Source: Oscillibacter sp. CAG:241 (GTDB taxonomy: Bacteria; Bacillota; Clostridia; Oscillospirales; Oscillospiraceae). Taken from it: a stretch of DNA of 37,476 nt. Below the pieces are notes generated by a model. The model was not told where the DNA came from, made no database searches, and was given only the letters and a program-made list of their open reading frames with translations. Of the stretch, positions 6,923 to 22,209 are shown piece after piece (the stretch's first letter is position 1; each line of letters starts with the position of its first letter). The position numbers and the translations under genes are program-made. The DNA lies in NCBI GenBank assembly GCA_000435975.1, contig FR884131.1, positions 1 to 37,476 on the forward strand. The letters are read 5' to 3'.

Positions 6923-9055
6923 TTATTCCTTGCTCTGGCCATGCTCGCTCTGGTCCTCCGGCTTATCCTGGGGCTGCTCCTCCGGCTTCTCGTCCTTCTT
7001 ATCAAAGTCCGGCATGGGGATAGGCTGGGACACGATATTGATGTGCCTGGCCGGGGGATCGATCACGTCCGGGGTGGAGGGACGGAACAGCTTCTGGTCC
7101 TCCTCCCGGGTGGCGCCGTAGTTGTCCACGGTTTCCGGGTCCCGTCCCTCGATGATGGCCATCATCTCCTGGCCGGTAATGGTCTCCTTCTTCAGCAGAT
7201 ACGCCGCGATTTTGTCCAGCAGCTCCCGGTTTTCCTCCAGGAGCTTCCTGGCGTCCTGATGACACTGGCGGATGATGGCAATGGTTGCCCGGTCCGCCGC
7301 GGCATACGTCTCCTGGGCGCAGGTCATGGAGTACCCGCCGTCCAGATACTGGCTCTGCACGGTGCCCAGGGCCATCATGTCGAACTCGTCGCACATACCG
7401 AAGCGGGCCACCAGATTCCGGGCCATTTCCGTGGCCCGCTCGATGTCGTTGGCTGCGCCGGAGGTCATGGTGTTGCACACGATCTCCTCCGAGGACCGGC
7501 CTGCCAGCAGGGTCCGGATCTCCGCCAGAATGTCCTCCCTGGACATGAGGAACTTTTCCTCCTCCGGCAGGTGCAGGGTGTAGCCCAGAGTTCCCTGGGT
7601 ATGGGGCACGATGGTGATCTTGCTGACGGGCTGGGCATTCTTCTGCTTGGCCGCCACCAGAGCGTGGCCCACCTCGTGATAGGCGATGATGCGCTTTTCC
7701 TCCTGGGTGATGACGGTGCCCTTCTTCTCGGAGCCTGCGATGACGGTTTCAAAGGCCGCCAGCAGGTCGTTCTGGTTCACGGCCTTGCGGCCCTTGCGCA
7801 CGGCCCGCAGGGCCGCCTCGTTCACCAGGTTCGCCAGGTCCGCGCCCACGCAGCCTGCGGTGGCCTGGGCGATCTTGTCCAGGTTCACGTCCTCCGCCAG
7901 GCGGATGTTCCGGGTGTGGACCTGCAGGGTGGCAAGTCTGCCCGCCAGATTGGGCCGGTCCACGGTGATGCGCCGGTCGAAGCGGCCGGGCCGCAGCAGC
8001 GCCTTATCCAGCACCTCCGGCCGGTTGGTGGCGCCCAGAACGATAACGCCCTTGCTGGGGTCGAAGCCGTCCAGCTCCGCCAGCAGCTGGTTCAGGGTCT
8101 GCTCCCGCTCGTCGTTGCCGCCGAAGCGTCCGCCGTCCCGGGATTTGCCGATGGTGTCGATCTCGTCGATGAAGATGATGCAGGGAGCCACCTTGGCGGC
8201 CTCCTTGAACAGGTCACGGACCCGGGACGCGCCCACGCCCACGAACATCTCCACAAAGTCCGAGCCGGAGATGGAGAAGAACGGCACGTTGGCCTCGCCG
8301 GCCACGGCCTTGGCCAGCAGCGTTTTGCCGGTGCCGGGGGAGCCTACCAGCAGCGCGCCCTTGGGGAGCTTGGCGCCGATGGCGGTGTATTTGCCGGGGT
8401 TGTGGAGGAAGTCGATGATCTCCTCCAGGGACTCCTTGGCCTCATCCTGACCGGCCACGTCCTTGAAGGTGACGCCGGTCTGCTTTTCCATATACACCTT
8501 GGCGTTGGACTTGCCCACGTTGCCGATGCCGCCGATGCCGCCGCCGTTTTTGGACACGATCCGCATCACCAGCAGGACCAGTCCGATCATCAGCACCATC
8601 GGCAGGATATACATCACCAGGATGTCTCCCAGAACGCTCCAGGAGCTCTTGACGGGGCTGGAATACTCCACATTGTGCTCATCCAGCAGCGGCAGCAGCC
8701 GGGTGTCCGTCAGATAGGTGGTATACAGGGTCAGCTTGGACTTTTCGCTCTGGGTATAGGTCTTGGGCTCCCGGTACTTGTTGTCCGTCTTTTCGGTATA
8801 GGTATATCCGTCCACCGGGGTGGCGTACAGTACGCCGTCCTTCAGCTGGATCTCCTTGATCTGGTCCTGCTCCACCAGGTCCATCATCTCGCTGTAGGGG
8901 ACCTCAAAGCTCCTTCCGCCGCTGGTGGCGGCCAGGATGTAGTTGAATACCAGCGTCAGCACCAGGGCCCAGCCAATCAGAGAGATGACGCTGCGCAGGT
9001 TTTTGTTGTTTTTCTTGTTTCCGCCGTTTCGATTGTTTCTGTTGTTTGAGTCCAT
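6923..9055 (-). CDS. ftsH: ATP-dependent zinc metalloprotease FtsH
   Basis: The 710-residue protein is the membrane-anchored AAA+ protease that degrades misfolded membrane proteins and short-lived regulators. An Asn-rich N-terminus (1-20) is followed by TM1 (about 21-43), an extracytoplasmic domain and TM2 (about 143-167). The AAA domain has Walker A GSPGTGKT (238-245), Walker B IIFIDE (293-298) and a second region of homology with [10 protein letters not shown] (341-350). The zinc site HEVGH is at 460-464. The acidic Gln/Glu-rich tail is dispensable-looking. The start at 9055 follows GGAAGGAGA. It is transcribed alone from a promoter at 9116-9144, divergent from the SRP RNA, and its leader contains a terminator-like hairpin just before the RBS. 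Confidence 0.97.
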   Translation of the reverse strand: MDSNNRNNRNGGNKKNNKNLRSVISLIGWALVLTLVFNYILAATSGGRSFEVPYSEMMDLVEQDQIKEIQLKDGVLYATPVDGYTYTEKTDNKYREPKTYTQSEKSKLTLYTTYLTDTRLLPLLDEHNVEYSSPVKSSWSVLGDILVMYILPMVLMIGLVLLVMRIVSKNGGGIGGIGNVGKSNAKVYMEKQTGVTFKDVAGQDEAKESLEEIIDFLHNPGKYTAIGAKLPKGALLVGSPGTGKTLLAKAVAGEANVPFFSISGSDFVEMFVGVGASRVRDLFKEAAKVAPCIIFIDEIDTIGKSRDGGRFGGNDEREQTLNQLLAELDGFDPSKGVIVLGATNRPEVLDKALLRPGRFDRRITVDRPNLAGRLATLQVHTRNIRLAEDVNLDKIAQATAGCVGADLANLVNEAALRAVRKGRKAVNQNDLLAAFETVIAGSEKKGTVITQEEKRIIAYHEVGHALVAAKQKNAQPVSKITIVPHTQGTLGYTLHLPEEEKFLMSREDILAEIRTLLAGRSSEEIVCNTMTSGAANDIERATEMARNLVARFGMCDEFDMMALGTVQSQYLDGGYSMTCAQETYAAADRATIAIIRQCHQDARKLLEENRELLDKIAAYLLKKETITGQEMMAIIEGRDPETVDNYGATREEDQKLFRPSTPDVIDPPARHINIVSQPIPMPDFDKKDEKPEEQPQDKPEDQSEHGQSKE

Positions 9056-9072
9056 ATCGGTCTCCTTCCGTT

Positions 9073-9109
9073 AAAAAAACTGCCCGCCGGGCAGATACTT
9101 TCTCAGTAT
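9073..9109 (-). promoter_or_regulatory. Terminator-like leader structure of ftsH (possible attenuator)
   Basis: The predicted ftsH transcript starts near 9109. It forms a small hairpin (ATACT with AGTAT, 9095-9109), then a GC-rich hairpin (9080-9094) followed by seven U (9073-9079), 9 bases before the AAGGAG site. No gene lies upstream on this strand, so the terminator can only act on ftsH itself. Which signal would control it is unknown. Confidence 0.6.
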
Positions 9110-9115
9110 TATTGG

Positions 9116-9144
9116 AGTATACCATAAAAAATTTTTTCTCACAA
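9116..9144 (-). promoter_or_regulatory. Sigma-A type promoter for ftsH
   Basis: On the minus strand TTGTGA (9139-9144), 17 bases, TATACT (9116-9121). Confidence 0.65.
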
Positions 9145-9204
9145 GCGCGGAACGTCGGCTTTTGTGTAAAATTTCTATGAATCCCCCTGCGAAAAAAATT
9201 CCAG

Positions 9205-9233
9205 TTGCCAACGGGAGCAAAATGTGATAGGAT
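9205..9233 (+). promoter_or_regulatory. Promoter for the SRP RNA
   Basis: TTGCCA (9205-9210), 17 bases, TAGGAT (9228-9233), placing the start near 9240-9245. Confidence 0.6.
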
Positions 9234-9244
9234 ATCTGCATGAC

Positions 9245-9385
9245 GACTCCTCCGCCGCCAGCTGCGGAGCCGGTCTCGCGCAATGGATACCCACGAATCA
9301 TGTCAGGCGGGGAACCGAGCAGCATTAAGAGGGATCATCCATGTGCCGCGAGTCCACCGGCCCCGCGGCTGGCAGCGGAGGAGTT
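9245..9385 (+). ncRNA. ffs: Signal recognition particle RNA (4.5S/scRNA)
   Basis: This is the RNA of the signal recognition particle, which with Ffh targets nascent membrane and secreted proteins. The conserved Ffh-binding tip is plain at 9301-9324: TGTCAGG, a GGAA tetraloop and GAGCAGC. The ends pair as a rod (about 9246-9266 with 9364-9384, allowing G-U), and an inner helix pairs about 9271-9288 with 9336-9357. A T-rich tail (9384-9394) follows the closing stem, which thus doubles as terminator. At about 140 bases it lacks the 5' Alu domain of the long Bacillus form. It sits just upstream of dnaX, a classic Firmicutes arrangement. Exact ends are approximate. Confidence 0.88.
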
Positions 9386-9421
9386 TTATTTTTTACGCAA
9401 ACGCAAAGGGAGGGCTGCTTC

Positions 9422-11275
<1,854 letters not shown>

Positions 11276-11307
11276 GCAATATTTCGTAATATAAAGGAGA
11301 ATGCGAC

Positions 11308-11667
11308 ATGGCTAAGGGATACAGTGCCCGCAACGGGTTCGGCGGCAGCGCCGGGATGATGCGCCAGCAGCAAATGCAGCAGAAGCTGGCCAGGATGCAG
11401 CAGGATATGGAAGCTGCCCAGAAGAATGTGGAGGAGAGCAGCTTCACCGCCTCCGTAGGCGGCGGCGCGGTGCAGGCCACCGTATCCGGCAAGAAGCAGG
11501 TGACGGCGCTGACCATTCAGCCCGACGCCGTGGACCCGGCGGATGTGGAGATGCTCCAGGACCTGGTGATCTCCGCCGTTAACGAGGCCCTGCGCCAGGC
11601 GGAGGAGGCTATGGAGTCCGCCATGGGCTCCGTCACCGGCGGGCTGAACATTCCCGGCCTGTTCTGA
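11308..11667 (+). CDS. YbaB/EbfC family nucleoid-associated protein
   Basis: The 119-residue protein belongs to the YbaB/EbfC family of small DNA-binding dimers, usually encoded between dnaX and recR. An N-terminal helix rich in Gln and Met (GMMRQQQMQQKLARMQQ, about 16-32) is followed by the typical GGGAVQATVSGKKQVTAL strand region (about 51-68) and a C-terminal helix. The ATG follows AAAGGAGA. It is co-transcribed with dnaX. The expected next gene, recR, is not here: the operon ends in hairpins at 11671-11737. Confidence 0.93.
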   Translation: MAKGYSARNGFGGSAGMMRQQQMQQKLARMQQDMEAAQKNVEESSFTASVGGGAVQATVSGKKQVTALTIQPDAVDPADVEMLQDLVISAVNEALRQAEEAMESAMGSVTGGLNIPGLF

Positions 11668-11670
11668 AAA

Positions 11671-11701
11671 CAGCTTGTCAAAAAGAATTTTTGACAAGCT
11701 G
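11671..11701. repeat. Second copy of the AGCTTGTC palindrome
   Basis: Its 14-base arms (11671-11684, 11688-11701) are identical to those at 71-84 and 88-101; only the 3-base loop differs (GAA against TCC). As in the first copy, a stronger hairpin lies within 3 bases. Confidence 0.85.
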
Positions 11702-11703
11702 AC

Positions 11704-11737
11704 ATACAAAAAGCAGCCGAAGGGCTGCTTTTTGTAT
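11704..11737 (+). terminator. Intrinsic terminator of dnaX-ybaB
   Basis: A 15-bp stem (11704-11718 with 11723-11737), GAAG loop and five T within the 3' arm make a strong terminator. Confidence 0.85.
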
Positions 11738-11756
11738 GGAAAAATGACGGAATGCC

Positions 11757-11850
11757 TTGGGGCGTCGGGGACGCCGCCCCCTACGGAATGCGCCGCAGGG
11801 AGTGCGGATATGCGGGCGGACAGAGTCGTCCGCCCCTGCGGATGGACCGG
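11757..11850. repeat. GC-rich hairpin cluster between ybaB and rpoB
   Basis: This stretch holds two or more hairpins: one at about 11759-11780, and an 8-bp stem at 11814-11821 with 11828-11835, with CCCCTACGG/CCCCTGCGG-like words between and after. It has no good ORF or RBS. The style recalls dispersed palindromic repeats of Oscillospiraceae, but I see no second copy in this window. Confidence 0.45.
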
Positions 11851-11919
11851 AGGTGCGGGAGGCGGAAAATAAAAAACACCGCAGCCACGAAAAAATTTCG
11901 GGCGAGGCAGTGTTTTATG

Positions 11920-11949
11920 TTGACAAAGCAGGCGCGTCTATGGTACAAT
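11920..11949 (+). promoter_or_regulatory. Sigma-A type promoter and leader for rpoBC
   Basis: TTGACA (11920-11925), 18 bases, TACAAT (11944-11949). The untranslated leader is about 180 bases. It contains a 9-bp hairpin (AAATGGGGC with GCCCCATTT, about 11969-11990) without a U-run; nothing else in it is recognised. Confidence 0.8.
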
Positions 11950-12140
11950 GAGACGCTATATTGGGAAAATGGGGCTAACGCCCCATTTCAATCTGCTGTT
12001 ATGATACCAGCTTTCCCCCGAAATTACAAGTGGAACAGTGCGAAAACAAACAACTCGCCCACGCGTGTCAAATCGGTGGAGAGCCGTTCCCTGAGGAAAA
12101 GCACGGAGAAAATGCGAAAAGAAAGGCGTGAGTATTGAAG

Positions 12141-15100
12141 ATGGCCAAGGACAAGTATTATGGCAAGACCCTGCGCAAGAACTTTGCCAGACACGAAGAG
12201 GTCATGGCGATGCCCAACCTGCTGGAGATCCAGAAGAAATCCTATCAGTGGTTCCTGGACACCGGCCTGCGGGAGGTTTTTGCCGACGTGGCCTCCATCG
12301 GCGACTATGCCGGCAACCTGGAGCTGAGCTTCATCGACTACAGCATGGACGAAAAGCCCAAGTACGACGTGGAGGAGTGCAAGGCCCGGGATGCCACATA
12401 TGCCGCCCCCATGAAGGTCAGCGTCCGCCTGCACAATAAGGAGACCGGCGAGATCAAGGAGCAGGAGATCTTCATGGGCGATTTCCCTCTGATGACCCAT
12501 GGCGGCACCTTCGTCATCAACGGCGCCGAGCGCGTGGTGGTCAGCCAGATCGTCCGCTCCCCCGGCATCTACTACGGCAAGGAGATCGACCTGAAAACGG
12601 ACCTGCCCCTGCTGACGTCCACGGTGATCCCCTACCGCGGCGCCTGGCTGGAGTATGAGACCGACAGCAGCGAGGTGTTCTGGGTCCGCATCGACAAGAA
12701 CCGCAAGCTGCCCATCACCTGCCTGATCCGGGCCCTGGGCCTGAAAACCGACGCCGATATCCTGGACCGCTTCGGCGACGATCCCCGCATTGTGGCCACC
12801 ATGGAAAAGGACACCTGCAAATCCTATGAGGAGGCCATGCTGGAGATCTATCGCAAGCAGCGCCCCGGCGAGCCGCCCACGCTGGACTCCGCCGAGACCC
12901 TGATGCAGAACCTGTTCTTCGATCCCCGGCGGTATGACCTGAGCACCGTGGGCCGGTATAAGTTCAACAAGAAGCTGACCCTGTGGACCCAGGCCAAGGG
13001 CCAGAAGCTGGCCGAGCCCGTAGCCGACCCCGCCACCGGCGAGCTGCTGCTGGAGGAGGGCCACGTCCTCTCCGGCGACGACTGCCGCACCCTGGACGCC
13101 ATCGGCGTGGGTATGGTGAAGGTCCAGCTGGAAAACGGCGACATCATCCGCATTTTCACCAACCGCATGTGCGACATGAGCCGCTATGTGGACTTTGACC
13201 CCAAGACGGCCTGCGGCATCAAGGAGCGGGTGCGCTTCGACGTGCTGCAGGAGCTGCTGAGTCAGTATCAGGGCGAGGAGCTCATCGAGCAGTGCCGCCT
13301 GCAGGCGGACCGCCTGGTGCCCAAGCACATCATCATCGACGACATCCTCACCTCCATCAACTATATGAACGTCCTGGCCCACGGCCTGGTGTCCAAGGAC
13401 GATATCGACCATCTGGGCAACCGCCGCCTGCGCTGCGTGGGCGAGCTGCTGCAAAACCAGTTCCGCATCGGCTTTTCCCGCATGGAGCGGGTCATCCGGG
13501 AGCGGATGACCATCCAGGATCTGGACATTGTCACGCCCCAGAGCCTGATCAACATCCGGCCCGTTACCGCAGCCATCAAGGAGTTCTTCGGCTCCAGCCC
13601 CCTGAGCCAGTTCATGGACCAGACCAACCCCCTGGCCGAGCTGACCCACAAGCGGCGCCTGTCCGCCCTGGGCCCCGGCGGCCTCAGCCGCGAGCGCGCC
13701 AACATGGAGGTCCGCGACGTGCACTACAGCCACTATGGCCGCATGTGCCCCATCGAGACCCCTGAAGGTCCCAACATCGGCCTGATCTCCTATCTGGCCA
13801 CCTATGCCCGGGTCAATGAGTACGGCTTCATCGAGGCCCCCTTCCGCCGGGTGGACCGGCCCTCCGGCCATGTCACCGACGAGATCACCTATATGACTGC
13901 CGACGTGGAGGATCAGTATGTGGTCTGCCAGGCCGCCGAGCCGGTGGACGAGAACGGCTGCCTCATCGGCCCCCGTATCACCTGCCGCCACCAGGACGAG
14001 ACCATCCAGGTGGAGCCGGAATACGTGGACTATATGGACATCTCCCCCCGTATGATGGTGTCCATCGCCACGGCCATGATCCCCTTCCTGCCCAACGACG
14101 ACGCCAACCGCGCCCTGATGGGCGCCAACATGCAGCGGCAGGCCGTGCCCCTGCTGCGGCCGGAGGCCCCCATTGTGGGCACCGGTATGGAGCACAAGAT
14201 CTGCCTGGATTCCGAGGTGGTGGTGCTGGCCGAGGGCGACGGCGTGGTCACCAAGGTGGACGCCACCAACGTGTCCGTCAAGTATGACAGCGGCGAGAGC
14301 AAGGACTATAAGCTCATCAAGTTCCTGCGCTCCAACCACGGCACCTGCATCAACCAGAAGCCCATCGTTTCCGTGGGCGAGCGGGTCCACGGCGGCGACG
14401 ATCCCACGGTGCTGGCCGACGGTCCCGCCACCGATCAGGGCGAGATCGCCCTGGGCCGCAATATCCTGGTGGGCTTCATGACCTGGGAGGGCTACAACTA
14501 CGAGGACGCCGTGCTGCTCAACGAGCGGCTGGTGAAGGAGGATGTTTACACCTCCATCCATATCGAGGAATATGAGATCGACGCCCGCGACACCAAGCTG
14601 GGGCCCGAGGAGATCACCCGGGATATCCCCAACGTGGGCGAGGACGCCCTGAAGGACCTGGACGAGCGCGGCATCATCCGCGTGGGCGCCGAGGTCCACG
14701 CCGGGGACATCCTGGTGGGTAAGGTCACCCCCAAGGGCGAGACCGATCTGACCGCTGAGGAGCGCCTGCTGCGGGCCATCTTCGGCGAGAAGGCCCGGGA
14801 GGTCCGGGATACCTCCCTGAAGGTGCCCCACGGCGAAAGCGGCATCATCGTGGACGCCAAGGTGTTCACTCGGGAGGCCGGCGATGAGCTGGGGCCGGGC
14901 GTGAACCAGGTGGTCCGGGTCTATATCGCCCAGCGCCGCAAGATCCAGCCCGGCGACAAGATGGCCGGCCGCCACGGCAACAAGGGCGTCGTTTCCCGGG
15001 TGCTGCCCCAGGAGGATATGCCCTTCCTGCCCGATGGCACCCCCCTGGACATCGTGCTGAACCCCCTGGGCGTGCCCTCCCGTATGAACATCGGCCAGGT

Positions 15101-15818
15101 GCTGGAGGTCCATCTGGGCTATGCCGCCAAGACCCTGGGCTGGAAGGTGGCCACCCCCATTTTCGACGGCGCCACCGATAAGGACATCACCGAGGCCCTG
15201 ACCCAGGCGGGTCTGGACCCCCAGGGCAAGAGCTGGCTGTACGACGGACGCACCGGTGAGCGCTTCGACAACAAGGTCACCGTGGGCTATGTGTACTTCC
15301 TGAAGCTGCACCATCTGGTGGACGATAAGATCCACGCCCGGTCCACCGGCCCCTATTCCCTGGTGACCCAGCAGCCTCTGGGCGGCAAGGCCCAGTTCGG
15401 CGGCCAGCGCTTCGGCGAAATGGAGGTCTGGGCCCTGGAGGCCTACGGCGCGGCCTATACCCTGCAGGAGATCCTGACGGTGAAGTCCGATGACGTCACC
15501 GGACGCGTGCAGACCTATGAGGCCATCGTCAAGGGCAAGAACGTGCCCACTCCCGGCGTGCCCGAGTCCTTCAAGGTGCTGGTGAAGGAGCTGCAGTCCC
15601 TGTGCCTGGACATCCAGGTGCTGGACGAGGACGGCAACCAGATCGAGCTGAAGGAGGACGAAAACGCCCTGGATACCTTCAATCTTTCCCGCATGGATGC
15701 CGACGACGACCGCCGCAGCCGGTACGCCAACGAAGAGGAGCTGGCGGACGCAGGCTTCGATTATGTGCCCGAGGAGGAGGTAGAGGCCTCCTACGACGGC
15801 GCGGACGACGAATTTTAA
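12141..15818 (+). CDS. rpoB: RNA polymerase beta subunit
   Basis: The 1225-residue protein is the beta subunit of RNA polymerase. The rifampicin region is intact around residues 485-515, with [20 protein letters not shown] and then RLSALGPGG; it carries the usual sensitive residues. Other hallmarks are [17 protein letters not shown], the [10 protein letters not shown] stretch, [12 protein letters not shown] and the C-terminal [28 protein letters not shown] at 12135 (two codons earlier) is an alternative start with slightly better spacing to GAAAGG; ATG 12141 gives the usual MAKxxYYGKTL type N-terminus. Unusually for Firmicutes, no rplJ-rplL precede it. rpoC follows after 21 bases. Confidence 0.97.
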   Translation: MAKDKYYGKTLRKNFARHEEVMAMPNLLEIQKKSYQWFLDTGLREVFADVASIGDYAGNLELSFIDYSMDEKPKYDVEECKARDATYAAPMKVSVRLHNKETGEIKEQEIFMGDFPLMTHGGTFVINGAERVVVSQIVRSPGIYYGKEIDLKTDLPLLTSTVIPYRGAWLEYETDSSEVFWVRIDKNRKLPITCLIRALGLKTDADILDRFGDDPRIVATMEKDTCKSYEEAMLEIYRKQRPGEPPTLDSAETLMQNLFFDPRRYDLSTVGRYKFNKKLTLWTQAKGQKLAEPVADPATGELLLEEGHVLSGDDCRTLDAIGVGMVKVQLENGDIIRIFTNRMCDMSRYVDFDPKTACGIKERVRFDVLQELLSQYQGEELIEQCRLQADRLVPKHIIIDDILTSINYMNVLAHGLVSKDDIDHLGNRRLRCVGELLQNQFRIGFSRMERVIRERMTIQDLDIVTPQSLINIRPVTAAIKEFFGSSPLSQFMDQTNPLAELTHKRRLSALGPGGLSRERANMEVRDVHYSHYGRMCPIETPEGPNIGLISYLATYARVNEYGFIEAPFRRVDRPSGHVTDEITYMTADVEDQYVVCQAAEPVDENGCLIGPRITCRHQDETIQVEPEYVDYMDISPRMMVSIATAMIPFLPNDDANRALMGANMQRQAVPLLRPEAPIVGTGMEHKICLDSEVVVLAEGDGVVTKVDATNVSVKYDSGESKDYKLIKFLRSNHGTCINQKPIVSVGERVHGGDDPTVLADGPATDQGEIALGRNILVGFMTWEGYNYEDAVLLNERLVKEDVYTSIHIEEYEIDARDTKLGPEEITRDIPNVGEDALKDLDERGIIRVGAEVHAGDILVGKVTPKGETDLTAEERLLRAIFGEKAREVRDTSLKVPHGESGIIVDAKVFTREAGDELGPGVNQVVRVYIAQRRKIQPGDKMAGRHGNKGVVSRVLPQEDMPFLPDGTPLDIVLNPLGVPSRMNIGQVLEVHLGYAAKTLGWKVATPIFDGATDKDITEALTQAGLDPQGKSWLYDGRTGERFDNKVTVGYVYFLKLHHLVDDKIHARSTGPYSLVTQQPLGGKAQFGGQRFGEMEVWALEAYGAAYTLQEILTVKSDDVTGRVQTYEAIVKGKNVPTPGVPESFKVLVKELQSLCLDIQVLDEDGNQIELKEDENALDTFNLSRMDADDDRRSRYANEEELADAGFDYVPEEEVEASYDGADDEF

Positions 15819-15839
15819 GGAATAGGAGGAGCATACAGC

Positions 15840-19610
<3,771 letters not shown>

Positions 19611-19639
19611 GCGCTTCCCGAAAAACAGATATCAACAGG

Positions 19640-19674
19640 CAGCTCCCCGGCGCACACCGTGCGCCGGGGAGCTG
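19640..19674 (+). terminator. Hairpin terminating rpoBC
   Basis: A perfect 16-bp GC-rich stem (19640-19655 with 19659-19674) with loop ACC lies 30 bases after rpoC. The U-run is absent, but no other terminator is seen. Confidence 0.6.
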
Positions 19675-19720
19675 AGACTATCAAAAAAGCAGGATCGCCT
19701 CCGTAATTTGCCGGGGCGTT

Positions 19721-20275
19721 TCATTTTTTATACACGGTCCACTGAATGAGCCGGACCGTGTTGTTGCCGACGTTTTCATAGCGATAGGGCTGGCTGCCCG
19801 GGAAGGACAGACAGTCCCGACTCTCCAGACGGTACGCTTCGCCGCCGGTGGTGACCTCCACCGTCCCGGACAGAGAGGTGACGTAGATCCAGGAGCCGGG
19901 GACCCGGTCCGGCCCGTCATAGCTGCCGCTGATGAACAGGTCCAGCTGGACGCTCTCGCTGCGGGACTCCGGATCAAAGGGAAACAGCCGGTAGGCGATG
20001 ACCTTTCCACCGCACAGCCGCTGCCCGGTCACATCTACGGCACGGTGCAGCATGGTGGGCGGATCGTCGTGGCAGGCGATGAGCTGCTCCAGGGGGACGT
20101 GAAGCCCCTGGGCCATGCGGCTGAGCACCGACACGGTGGGGTTGGCCCCGCCGCGCTCGATCTGGCCCCACATGCTCTTGGATACCCCGGACAGCTCCGC
20201 TGCCCGATCAATGCTGAGCCGCTGCGCTTTTCGGATGCGGTGGATGTTCTCTGCCACTGCCTGCTGGATATCCAT
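19721..20275 (-). CDS. HTH-cupin transcriptional regulator
   Basis: The 184-residue protein has an XRE-type helix-turn-helix (about residues 8-62, with AAELSGVSKSMWGQIERG) and a C-terminal cupin sensor (about 80-182, with GGEAYRLESRDCLSFPGSQPYRYENVG). This architecture is common in regulators of amino-acid, sugar or polyamine use that sense a small ligand in the cupin. MDIQQ at 20275 is chosen because GGAGG lies 8 bases upstream; earlier in-frame starts overlap or lie upstream of that site. It has its own strong promoter at 20310-20341 and runs toward rpoC. No obvious target gene is linked, and the ligand is unknown. Confidence 0.9.
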   Translation of the reverse strand: MDIQQAVAENIHRIRKAQRLSIDRAAELSGVSKSMWGQIERGGANPTVSVLSRMAQGLHVPLEQLIACHDDPPTMLHRAVDVTGQRLCGGKVIAYRLFPFDPESRSESVQLDLFISGSYDGPDRVPGSWIYVTSLSGTVEVTTGGEAYRLESRDCLSFPGSQPYRYENVGNNTVRLIQWTVYKK

Positions 20276-20309
20276 AGCCATTTCCTCCATTATCCTGAGT
20301 TTTTTCGGT

Positions 20310-20341
20310 ATTATAGTATCGGAATCGACGGCGACTGTCAA
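20310..20341 (-). promoter_or_regulatory. Sigma-A type promoter for the HTH-cupin regulator
   Basis: On the minus strand a perfect TTGACA (20336-20341) is followed after 17 bases by TACTAT (20313-20318), which overlaps a perfect TATAAT (20310-20315). Confidence 0.7.
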
Positions 20342-20364
20342 GAGAGGATCGGGAGAATTCAGAA

Positions 20365-20392
20365 AAAGGGCCGCCCCCACGGGCGGCCCTTT
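20365..20392 (-). terminator. Intrinsic terminator of the M23 peptidase gene
   Basis: A 12-bp stem (20365-20376 with 20381-20392) is followed on the minus strand by five T. Confidence 0.85.
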
Positions 20393-20411
20393 GGCGTATG
20401 CTGTGATGCGG

Positions 20412-22136
20412 TTATGGCAGATAGTTCAGGGGGTCCACAATGGTGCCGTTGCGGGTCATGCCAAAGTGGCAGTGCGGGCCGCTGCTGATGCCGGTGGAGC
20501 CCATGCGGGCGATCTGCTGCCCCTTGTACACATGCTGCCCCACAGATACCAGCAGGGAGCTGTTGTGGCCATAGGTGGTGACAAAACCGTTGCCGTGGTC
20601 GATCTTCACGCAGTAGCCCAGGCCGCCATACCATCCGGCCAGGGTCACGGTGCCTCCGTCGGCGGCATAAATGGCGGTGCCGTAGCTGTTGGCAATGTCC
20701 AGCGCCTCGTGATAGGTGGAGGCACCGGGCACGCTGGCACGACGGGGGCCGAAGAAGGAGGTGATCACGCCGTAGCAGGGCCAGCGGAAGCTGCCGGTGG
20801 GGAACCAGGTGGGCCGGGCCTTGGTGCCCCGGGCCCGAAGCTCTGCCACAGGCTGGCTCAGGGTCACGGAGGCCACATATTCCCGGGCGGTCTCCTCGCC
20901 GTTGATGAAGGTGACGTTGGCGGTAACGTCGGCCTTGCCGTATACGCCCTTGGACAGGACCTTGCTGTCGCCCTGGTACATATTGGGATCGTCCTTGTAA
21001 TTCACGTCAAAGGGCAGGTCCCGGACATAGCTCTGCCGCTCCACGTCCACCACCGTCAGATAGGGCACGGCGTTGGAAATGGTCAGCTGGTCGCCGGCAT
21101 GGAGCACGGCGATGTCATAGCCGGGATTCAGGTTCAGCAGCTCCTGATTGGTCATGCCATTCTGTTCGGCGATAGCGGACCACACATCGCCGGGCTTCAC
21201 GGTGTATACCACGGCCCCGGCCTTGGTGGCGTTGAGCTTCTCGGCAATATAGCCCAGGTTGGAGATCAGAGAGCTGTCTACATAGCCCTCCTTCACCTCT
21301 ACATCCTCCACGAAATAGCAGTCCACGGTGCTCTCGGTGATATAACCCACCTTCATCTGCTCCATCAGCTGCTCAATGGCTCCGGGGAAGGTGGTGGCAG
21401 CCACGGCCTCGCCGTCTACATACAGGGTATAGCCATAGGTGACGTCACCGATCTGGGCGGTGAGGCTCCCGGTAAGGTCCTCCCGGCTCTCTACCTCCCG
21501 GCGGGGGACCACATGGGACTGGGTAGACAGCAGGCTCCGGTCGATGGTGTAGCTCTCGTCTCCCAGGGTCTGGCGGGTGACGGTTTGCAGCTGCTCCACC
21601 GCCAGATTCACGGTGCGGCGGGAGCTGACGGTGCCCAGGTTGATGCCGTCGTAGCGGACGGTGGTGCCCACGGTGTACATCGACAGCAGCACGATCACCG
21701 CCGCAGCGCTGACGCAGGTGCCCAGGAAAATGGCCGGGTGCAGACGCATACGCTCCCACAGGGCGCGGATGCTGCCGCTGCGGCGGATGCTGTGCTTGCG
21801 GCGCACGGCAAATTGCTCCCGCAGGCCCGCGCCTATCCGGGGAAGGCTGCCCCAGGCAAACAGCAGCAGCTGAGCCAGGCGGCTTTCGGACTCCGGAAAT
21901 TCCCGGCGCTTTTTCTGCTGGGCCAGACCACGCAGCCGCTGCCGGGCGCTGCGCAGGGGCGCGATGATATGGCGCTTTACGGCGGTTTGAATATCCAGAT
22001 CCAGCCAGTCCGGATTCTCCTGGGTGTACCAGACCCAGTCCTTCAGATTCTGCCGCCACAGCTGCCAGATATTCCGGCGCTCCTTCGGCGTTATGTTGAC
22101 GTCGTGGACGTCTTTATGCATCAGGTCTTGTTTCAT
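20412..22136 (-). CDS. LysM-G5-M23 cell-wall endopeptidase
   Basis: The 574-residue protein is a membrane-anchored peptidoglycan hydrolase. A long basic cytoplasmic N-terminus (1-130) precedes a single TM (about 133-155). A mixed region follows, then a LysM domain (YTVKPGDVW onward, about 311-353), a G5 domain (about 362-437) and an M23 LytM peptidase (about 470-570). The zinc ligands are visible: H476 and D480 in HEALD, and H555/H557 in GPHCH. M23 enzymes cut peptide cross-bridges. The start at 22136 has AGGGG at 10-bp spacing. The promoter at 22181-22209 has a WalR-box match at its start point. The long cytoplasmic extension before the TM is unusual for this class, though I recall it in Clostridia. 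Confidence 0.92.
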   Translation of the reverse strand: MKQDLMHKDVHDVNITPKERRNIWQLWRQNLKDWVWYTQENPDWLDLDIQTAVKRHIIAPLRSARQRLRGLAQQKKRREFPESESRLAQLLLFAWGSLPRIGAGLREQFAVRRKHSIRRSGSIRALWERMRLHPAIFLGTCVSAAAVIVLLSMYTVGTTVRYDGINLGTVSSRRTVNLAVEQLQTVTRQTLGDESYTIDRSLLSTQSHVVPRREVESREDLTGSLTAQIGDVTYGYTLYVDGEAVAATTFPGAIEQLMEQMKVGYITESTVDCYFVEDVEVKEGYVDSSLISNLGYIAEKLNATKAGAVVYTVKPGDVWSAIAEQNGMTNQELLNLNPGYDIAVLHAGDQLTISNAVPYLTVVDVERQSYVRDLPFDVNYKDDPNMYQGDSKVLSKGVYGKADVTANVTFINGEETAREYVASVTLSQPVAELRARGTKARPTWFPTGSFRWPCYGVITSFFGPRRASVPGASTYHEALDIANSYGTAIYAADGGTVTLAGWYGGLGYCVKIDHGNGFVTTYGHNSSLLVSVGQHVYKGQQIARMGSTGISSGPHCHFGMTRNGTIVDPLNYLP

Positions 22137-22156
22137 AATAAGGGAACCCCTAAAAA

Positions 22157-22173
22157 GTTACAAATTCGTTACA
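22157..22173 (-). promoter_or_regulatory. Candidate WalR box at the M23 peptidase promoter
   Basis: On the minus strand TGTAAC-GAATT-TGTAAC exactly fits TGTWAH-N5-TGTWAH, the WalR (YycF) consensus from Bacillus and Staphylococcus. It lies just downstream of the -10 (22181-22186), covering about +1 to +17. Confidence 0.6.
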
Positions 22174-22180
22174 AAAACAT

Positions 22181-22209
22181 ATGATACATTCTTTTTTCCC
22201 GCCCGTCAA
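22181..22209 (-). promoter_or_regulatory. Sigma-A type promoter for the M23 peptidase
   Basis: On the minus strand TTGACG (22204-22209), 17 bases, TATCAT (22181-22186). Confidence 0.65.

Noticed and set aside
4791..7121. A 776-codon plus-strand frame opposite the dehydratase gene
   Set aside because: His/Pro/Gln-rich shadow of a gene with clear SDR and Rossmann motifs on the minus strand.
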